Source: Aerococcus suis (GTDB lineage: Bacteria; Bacillota; Bacilli; Lactobacillales; Aerococcaceae). From it: 64,000 nucleotides of DNA. The first letter of the stretch is position 1; the number at the start of each line of letters is the position of its first letter. Of this stretch, positions 60,192 through 64,000 are shown piece after piece. Below the pieces are notes generated by a model. It was given only the letters and a program-made list of their open reading frames with translations, was not told the DNA's origin and ran no database searches. The stretch is taken from assembly GCF_900176325.1 (NCBI RefSeq), contig NZ_FWXK01000001.1:1-64000 (forward strand), in the 5' to 3' direction. The translations under genes and the position numbers were made by a program.

Positions 60192-62285
60192 TCATTTTTT
60201 CGGATCTAATCTTAATAAAATAGCATTAATGGCGACGATGACTGTTGACACAGACATTAGAATTGCTCCTAATGCAGGGCTTAATGTGATACCAATAGGA
60301 GCCAAAATTCCTGCAGCTAGAGGGATAGCTATAAAGTTATAGCCGGCTCCCCAAAAGAGATTTTGTTTCATTTTACGAGTTGTTTTGTGTGCTAATTCAA
60401 TGAATGATTCAATATCTCCTGGATCAGATTGAGTCAAGATGACATCAGCTGAATCCAATGCCACTTGGGTTCCAGCGCCTATAGCTATACCAACGTCTGC
60501 TAAGGCAAGAGAAGGGGCATCATTAACACCGTCACCTACCATGATAACTTTCTTTCCACGATCTTTAAGTGTTTTAACTAACTCATATTTGTCTTGTGGA
60601 GATTGATTTGATCTATATTCAATCTCTAAATCTTCTGCCGCTCCTTGAGCTGCTTTTTCATTATCACCTGTTGCCATAATTGGCTCTATATTGTTATTTT
60701 TAAGAGCTTCTATTAACTTTTTACTGGTTGCTTTTAATTCATCCCCCAAAGCTACAGCACCAATGGCATCATCGTTTTCTACTAAGACACTGAGGGTTGC
60801 TCCTTTTGGAATATCCATATCTAGATTACGTCCGTATGCTTTTTGACTGATTAATTGGTATTGGTGCCCATTAGCTTTACCTTCTACGCCAGCACCGGAA
60901 ATTACATCAATGGAATCAAAGGATACTGGACTTATACCTTCTTGGTCGGCGAAGCTTATAATTGATTGAGCAATCGGGTGACTAGACCCTCCTTCAATAC
61001 CTGCCAATAGTGAAATTATTTCTTCTTTTGTATATTTTTCATTAAAAAGTTCAACATCTAATACTTTAAACTCACCTGTTGTTAAAGTACCTGTCTTATC
61101 TAAAATCATCACATCTGCATCTTGAGCTATTTCTAAAGATTCTCGGTCTTTTACTAGTAAGCCACGACTTGCCCCTAAGCTTGTGCTACGAGCGGTTACC
61201 AATGGAATAGCTAGACCCAAAGCGTGAGGACAAGCTATAACTAATGTTGTGATAGCAAATTTTACTGCCGTTGGGATGTCCGCTATAAGCGTCCATACTA
61301 CAAAAGCTATTAGCGCGACAATGACCGCAATATAGAAGAGCCACCCTGCAACCTTTTGAGCAATATTTTCTGCTCTGGAAGGCTGACTTTGAGCTTGGCT
61401 GATTAAATTCTGAACTTGAGAGATGAAGGATTGATCACCTGTCTCATTCACTTTAATATAGAGAACCCCTTCCCCATTTGTTGAGCCTCCGATTACTTCA
61501 TCTCCAGGACCTTTTTTAACTGCTTTTGATTCTCCAGTCAAAAGAGCTTCATTTAGACGTGATTCGCCACGCTCGATAGTTCCGTCTGCTGGCACATTTT
61601 CTCCAGCTTGAATTCGAATTAAATCACCTACCTTTAAGTCAGCAACTGGTCGTGTTTCTATTGAATCGTCATCTAATACTACGTGAGCATCTTTTGGTAC
61701 TAGCTTAGCCAGTTCTTCTTGTGCATCTCCTGCTTCTCCAATAGCTTTCATCTCAATCCAGTGACCTAATAACATGATTAATAATAATGAAGCAAATTCA
61801 AAGAAAAAGTCCATCACGTGTTCACCCGTTACGTAGGTAATGATAACAGCATAAATACTGTATAAATATGAAACACTTAAACCTAAAGAAACGAGAGCCA
61901 TCATTCCAGGTTCTTTTTGTTTAAATTCGTCAAGTGCCCCTTGATAGAATGGACGTCCACCATAAATAATTAATATAGTAGATAAAATAGCTACTACAAT
62001 ATCAGAATATGGAAAAGTAAACTGGAATGGTAGGTCAAACCCAGCCATAGGGGATAAGAGCATAATAATGATTCCTATTGGCAATGATTTTAAGAAAAGT
62101 TCCCTAAAGTTTCCATGATGGTGATCATGCCCATTGTGCCCGCTGTGATCATGCCCAGCATGATGTTCTTGATGTTGATCCTTATGGTCTCCATGTTCTT
62201 CCGTGCTTACGTGCTCATGTTTTGAATGATCCATGTCGCCATGATTATGGTGACTGTGGGATGAATGTTCGTTGTTATTGTTCAT
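60192..62285 (-). CDS. copB: Copper-exporting P-type ATPase CopB (P1B-3)
   Basis: 697 residues. The N-terminal 58 residues are extremely His-rich (NNNNEHSSHSHHNHGDMDHS and similar) in place of a CxxC metal domain. TGES actuator motif, the transmembrane metal site CPHALGLAIP (CPH type, characteristic of CopB), DKTGT phosphorylation site, and GDGVNDAPSL hinge. It exports copper or silver from the cytoplasm. It follows copY with a 19-base gap, and copper induction through the cop boxes is expected. Confidence 0.96.
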   Translation of the reverse strand: MNNNNEHSSHSHHNHGDMDHSKHEHVSTEEHGDHKDQHQEHHAGHDHSGHNGHDHHHGNFRELFLKSLPIGIIIMLLSPMAGFDLPFQFTFPYSDIVVAILSTILIIYGGRPFYQGALDEFKQKEPGMMALVSLGLSVSYLYSIYAVIITYVTGEHVMDFFFEFASLLLIMLLGHWIEMKAIGEAGDAQEELAKLVPKDAHVVLDDDSIETRPVADLKVGDLIRIQAGENVPADGTIERGESRLNEALLTGESKAVKKGPGDEVIGGSTNGEGVLYIKVNETGDQSFISQVQNLISQAQSQPSRAENIAQKVAGWLFYIAVIVALIAFVVWTLIADIPTAVKFAITTLVIACPHALGLAIPLVTARSTSLGASRGLLVKDRESLEIAQDADVMILDKTGTLTTGEFKVLDVELFNEKYTKEEIISLLAGIEGGSSHPIAQSIISFADQEGISPVSFDSIDVISGAGVEGKANGHQYQLISQKAYGRNLDMDIPKGATLSVLVENDDAIGAVALGDELKATSKKLIEALKNNNIEPIMATGDNEKAAQGAAEDLEIEYRSNQSPQDKYELVKTLKDRGKKVIMVGDGVNDAPSLALADVGIAIGAGTQVALDSADVILTQSDPGDIESFIELAHKTTRKMKQNLFWGAGYNFIAIPLAAGILAPIGITLSPALGAILMSVSTVIVAINAILLRLDPKK

Positions 62286-62304
62286 TTTAAATTCCTCCTT
62301 ATTC

Positions 62305-62754
62305 TTAATGATGATGTAAATGACATTTGCATTGTCCTTCTGGACAATTGCAATCCACTTCTTCTACTGCGAAAGCTTTTTTCATCTCTAATATTCTTTC
62401 TAATCGATCTATATCATCGAAGCTTAAGACATGATCTTCAATGATGCTTCCTATTACATTTCCGACTTTCTTTTTGCAAATACGGTTAAAAATATCTTCT
62501 ACGTAATCCCTTACGGCTTCTTTCTCTTCAATATTGGCAGTGTAAATAAACTTTCTACCTTCTTGCTCTGTATTTAGTACGCCTTTTTCAACTAATCTGC
62601 CTAAGATCGTTTTGATAGTGGATTGTGTCCAGTCCATTTTTTCTTTCAATACGGAAATGACTTTTTTACTAGTTACTCGCTCATTTGCCCAAACTACACG
62701 CATGACTTCCCATTCAGCATCTGTGATATTAGTATTAAATTCTATTGTGCTCAT
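62305..62754 (-). CDS. copY: CopY-type copper-responsive repressor
   Basis: 149 residues, BlaI/MecI/CopY family winged helix (NITDAEWEVMRVVWANERVT, WTQSTIKTILGRLVEKGVL) with the CopY-specific C-terminal metal site CNC-PEGQ-CKC followed by HLHHH. Cu(I) displaces Zn(II) from this site and releases DNA. AGGAGGGGAAGGAG precedes the ATG. Confidence 0.95.
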   Translation of the reverse strand: MSTIEFNTNITDAEWEVMRVVWANERVTSKKVISVLKEKMDWTQSTIKTILGRLVEKGVLNTEQEGRKFIYTANIEEKEAVRDYVEDIFNRICKKKVGNVIGSIIEDHVLSFDDIDRLERILEMKKAFAVEEVDCNCPEGQCKCHLHHH

Positions 62755-62773
62755 TCTCCTTCCCCTCCTAGTT

Positions 62774-62834
62774 GTCTACATATGTAAACATATATACTCA
62801 AAACAAGTTTACCATTGTAAACGAATTATGTCAA
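62774..62834 (-). promoter_or_regulatory. copYB promoter with two cop boxes
   Basis: On the minus strand TTGACA (62829-62834), a 17-base spacer and TAAACT (62806-62811). One operator, TACATATGTA (62777-62786), is a perfect TACANNTGTA box; the other, GTTTAC-CATT-GTAAAC (62807-62822), is a perfect inverted repeat containing TACCATTGTA (one mismatch) and covers the -10. Tandem cop boxes are typical of copY promoters. Confidence 0.9.
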
Positions 62835-62870
62835 GTCTCTTTAATAAATGTAAGCAACGCTTATAGCTTT

Positions 62871-63933
62871 TTATCTCTCCACTTCTATCCCATAATAATT
62901 TTCATAGTTTTTCCCATACTGAACAAGGTCAGAAAATTGTTCTTTATTCAAACAATACTCTTGCATAAGGGCGTTCTTTTTTTCTTGCAATTCATCGAGT
63001 TGAGTGATTGAATTAATTCCTTGTTATCTAAGTTTAATTATTGAATTAGCCATTGTTTTGATATTATGTTTTCTTGCCTAAACTTCATAACCTTTTGAGG
63101 ATTGAGCTTTTTTATTAGTATATATATCAATGACGTTTCCTACACGTTTTTTAATAGGATTAGCTTTGTTTTTAATAGCTAAATCTATTCTTTCTTTGAT
63201 TTTTTCTTCGGTATAATCTTCTCCGATAGTCTTAGCTCTTGTAAATCTTTGCTTATCTTTATTACGAAAAGCAATGTATTTACCAAACTTAATTTCATAA
63301 TCAATAGATTTCATATTTTCTAAAAACTCTTCCCACGAGTTAGACCTATTAATCATTCTATCTATATCAAATTGCAGTTTAGACTTCCAAAAATTTCCTT
63401 TCTTGTTTTGGTCATATTAGTACCAAGATTTACCAGCAGTTTTATATTTTTTTGTAATCTTCATAATATTCATCAATGACTGAGAGCTTATTTTCTTTAC
63501 ATAATTCGTCACTTTGAAATCTGATTTTATGATAAGATTTTTTATTAGATTGGTAGCATTTGCCAGTCTTGTAATTAACATTATTAAAAATAATATGGTT
63601 ATGGATATGCCCTCTATCTATATGAGTTGCAAGAACAAATTCATAATCTTGTTTTAAAATTTTCTTGCACAACTCCATTCCAATTTCGTGAGCTTTTATA
63701 GGTTCAACCTCTCCTGGTAGAAAAGATTGGATTAAATGTCTAGCCAAAACTGTACCCTTAGTATCATTATCTTCTCGAGTTTTCAAAAATTGAATATGGG
63801 CAGTAGATGGATGACATTTAAATGAAGATACCAAGACTTTTTCATCAGTTTTTTCGCTCTTAGTAATGTAATCTATTACCAAATTTAGAGTTGATTTTAT
63901 AGGATGTATTTTTGTAATTGCCATACTAATCAC
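62871..63933 (-). pseudogene. MobA/VirD2-type relaxase, inactivated by a frameshift and three stops
   Basis: N-terminal part (MAITKIHPIKSTLNLVIDYI from ATG 63924) has the MOBP metal-binding motif THIDRGHIHNHIIFNNVN. After DYKK an extra base in a run of seven T (A on the coding strand, 63447-63453) shifts the frame. The correct frame continues YKTAGKSWY, a TAA (63417-63419), YDQNKKGNFWKSKLQFDIDR, MINRSNSWEEFLENMKSIDY and ERIDLAIKNKANPIKKRVGN, then TAG (63078-63080) in KGYEV*ARKHNIKTM, TAA (63024-63026), and finally ITQLDELQEKKNAL ... GKNYENYYGIEVER to TAA 62871-62873. All in one frame, so lesions are recent point changes. Confidence 0.88.
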
Positions 63934-63934
63934 T

Positions 63935-64000
63935 TTAACTTTCTTTTGATTTATTAAGAAGTAGGGAATGGATCTGCCATATTTCTTTTGATAATTTTTC
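63935..64000 (-). CDS. Mobilisation protein MobC, 3' end only
   Basis: The frame EKLSKEIWQIHSLLLNKSKE (then Ser and stop at 63935-63937) runs off the window edge. Position directly before a MOBP relaxase and the helical sequence match the C-terminus of MobC-type relaxosome proteins (inference). The stop lies 10 bases before the relaxase ATG. Confidence 0.5.
   Translation of the reverse strand, partial: EKLSKEIWQIHSLLLNKSKES

Noticed and set aside
62612..63011. Plus-strand frames over the copY promoter
   Set aside because: They cross the cop boxes and the relaxase pseudogene and have no ribosome site.

Overview
The window reads as a stretch of a low-GC Gram-positive chromosome from the order Lactobacillales. 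The evidence is a ComG pseudopilus operon, CcpA with a cre site, an Asp23-family protein next to nusB, MutS2 with a Smr domain, RdgB/MurI, a V-type ATPase operon and a lysine riboswitch with a terminator-type expression platform. I cannot fix the genus. The V-ATPase operon (order F-C-I-K-G-E-A-B-D, with a proteolipid that has an unusual N-terminal half) does not follow the Enterococcus hirae order I know. No rRNA, tRNA, CRISPR array or complete transposon was found.

Left flank (1-6.7 kb): an eroded accessory zone. It opens with the end of an IS6/IS1216-type element whose terminal 22 bp are tandemly duplicated. Next come an MDR-type oxidoreductase, a 25-codon internal-deletion remnant of an Ohr peroxidase gene, an intact OhrR regulator with its operator, a palindrome-rich non-coding stretch, a dead IS3-type transposase joined to a dead LtrC/ArdC-like plasmid gene, an intact CYP152-type fatty-acid peroxygenase, a truncated IS256-type transposase, and the N-terminal half of a ZosA/PmtA-type P-type ATPase that keeps a near-perfect PerR box. 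At least two peroxide-defence genes (ohr and the PerR-linked ATPase) are broken here, while a peroxide-consuming P450 survives.

Core (6.7-57.4 kb): ordinary housekeeping genes with short spacers. In order: hflX-miaA-recN-tlyA-ispA-xseB-xseA-folD and nusB-asp23-pepP (all minus); comGA-GG (plus); the nine-gene V-ATPase operon (plus); a PTS_EIIC_2 membrane protein with a PanE-like reductase (minus); yebC, a diacylglycerol kinase, a class A PBP, ccpA, YtxH/DUF948 envelope-stress proteins, an MscS channel, a phosphoesterase-rdgB-murI group, mgsA, trxA, mutS2-cvpA-zapA. Then come a lysine riboswitch that controls a fused binding-protein/permease plus ATPase transporter, a DUF368 lipid-carrier transporter, a LemA/DUF2207 pair, an APC permease, YaiI/YqxD, a D-2-hydroxyacid dehydrogenase, a YbaK deacylase, a GNAT enzyme and a maltose-type acetyltransferase. 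Many boundaries are marked by clear hairpin-plus-T-tract terminators, several usable in both directions.

Right flank (57.4-64 kb): a second accessory zone. It holds two previously untracked small membrane-protein ORFs, a hypothetical membrane protein, fragments of DUF4041-like, relaxase-tail and OLD-family nuclease genes, an XRE regulator, an intact copYB copper-export module with two cop boxes, and a mobilisation module (mobC end plus relaxase) in which the relaxase has a homopolymer frameshift and three in-frame stops. This looks like the remains of a mobilisable plasmid or element that carried copper resistance and is now fixed and decaying.

I did not find a clearly new multi-gene system. 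The most worthwhile leads are the lysine-riboswitch transporter, the twin losses in peroxide defence beside intact regulators/operators, the structured non-coding DNA at 2.2-2.4 kb, the small membrane ORF pair at 57.5-57.7 kb, and the PTS_EIIC_2/PanE-like pair.
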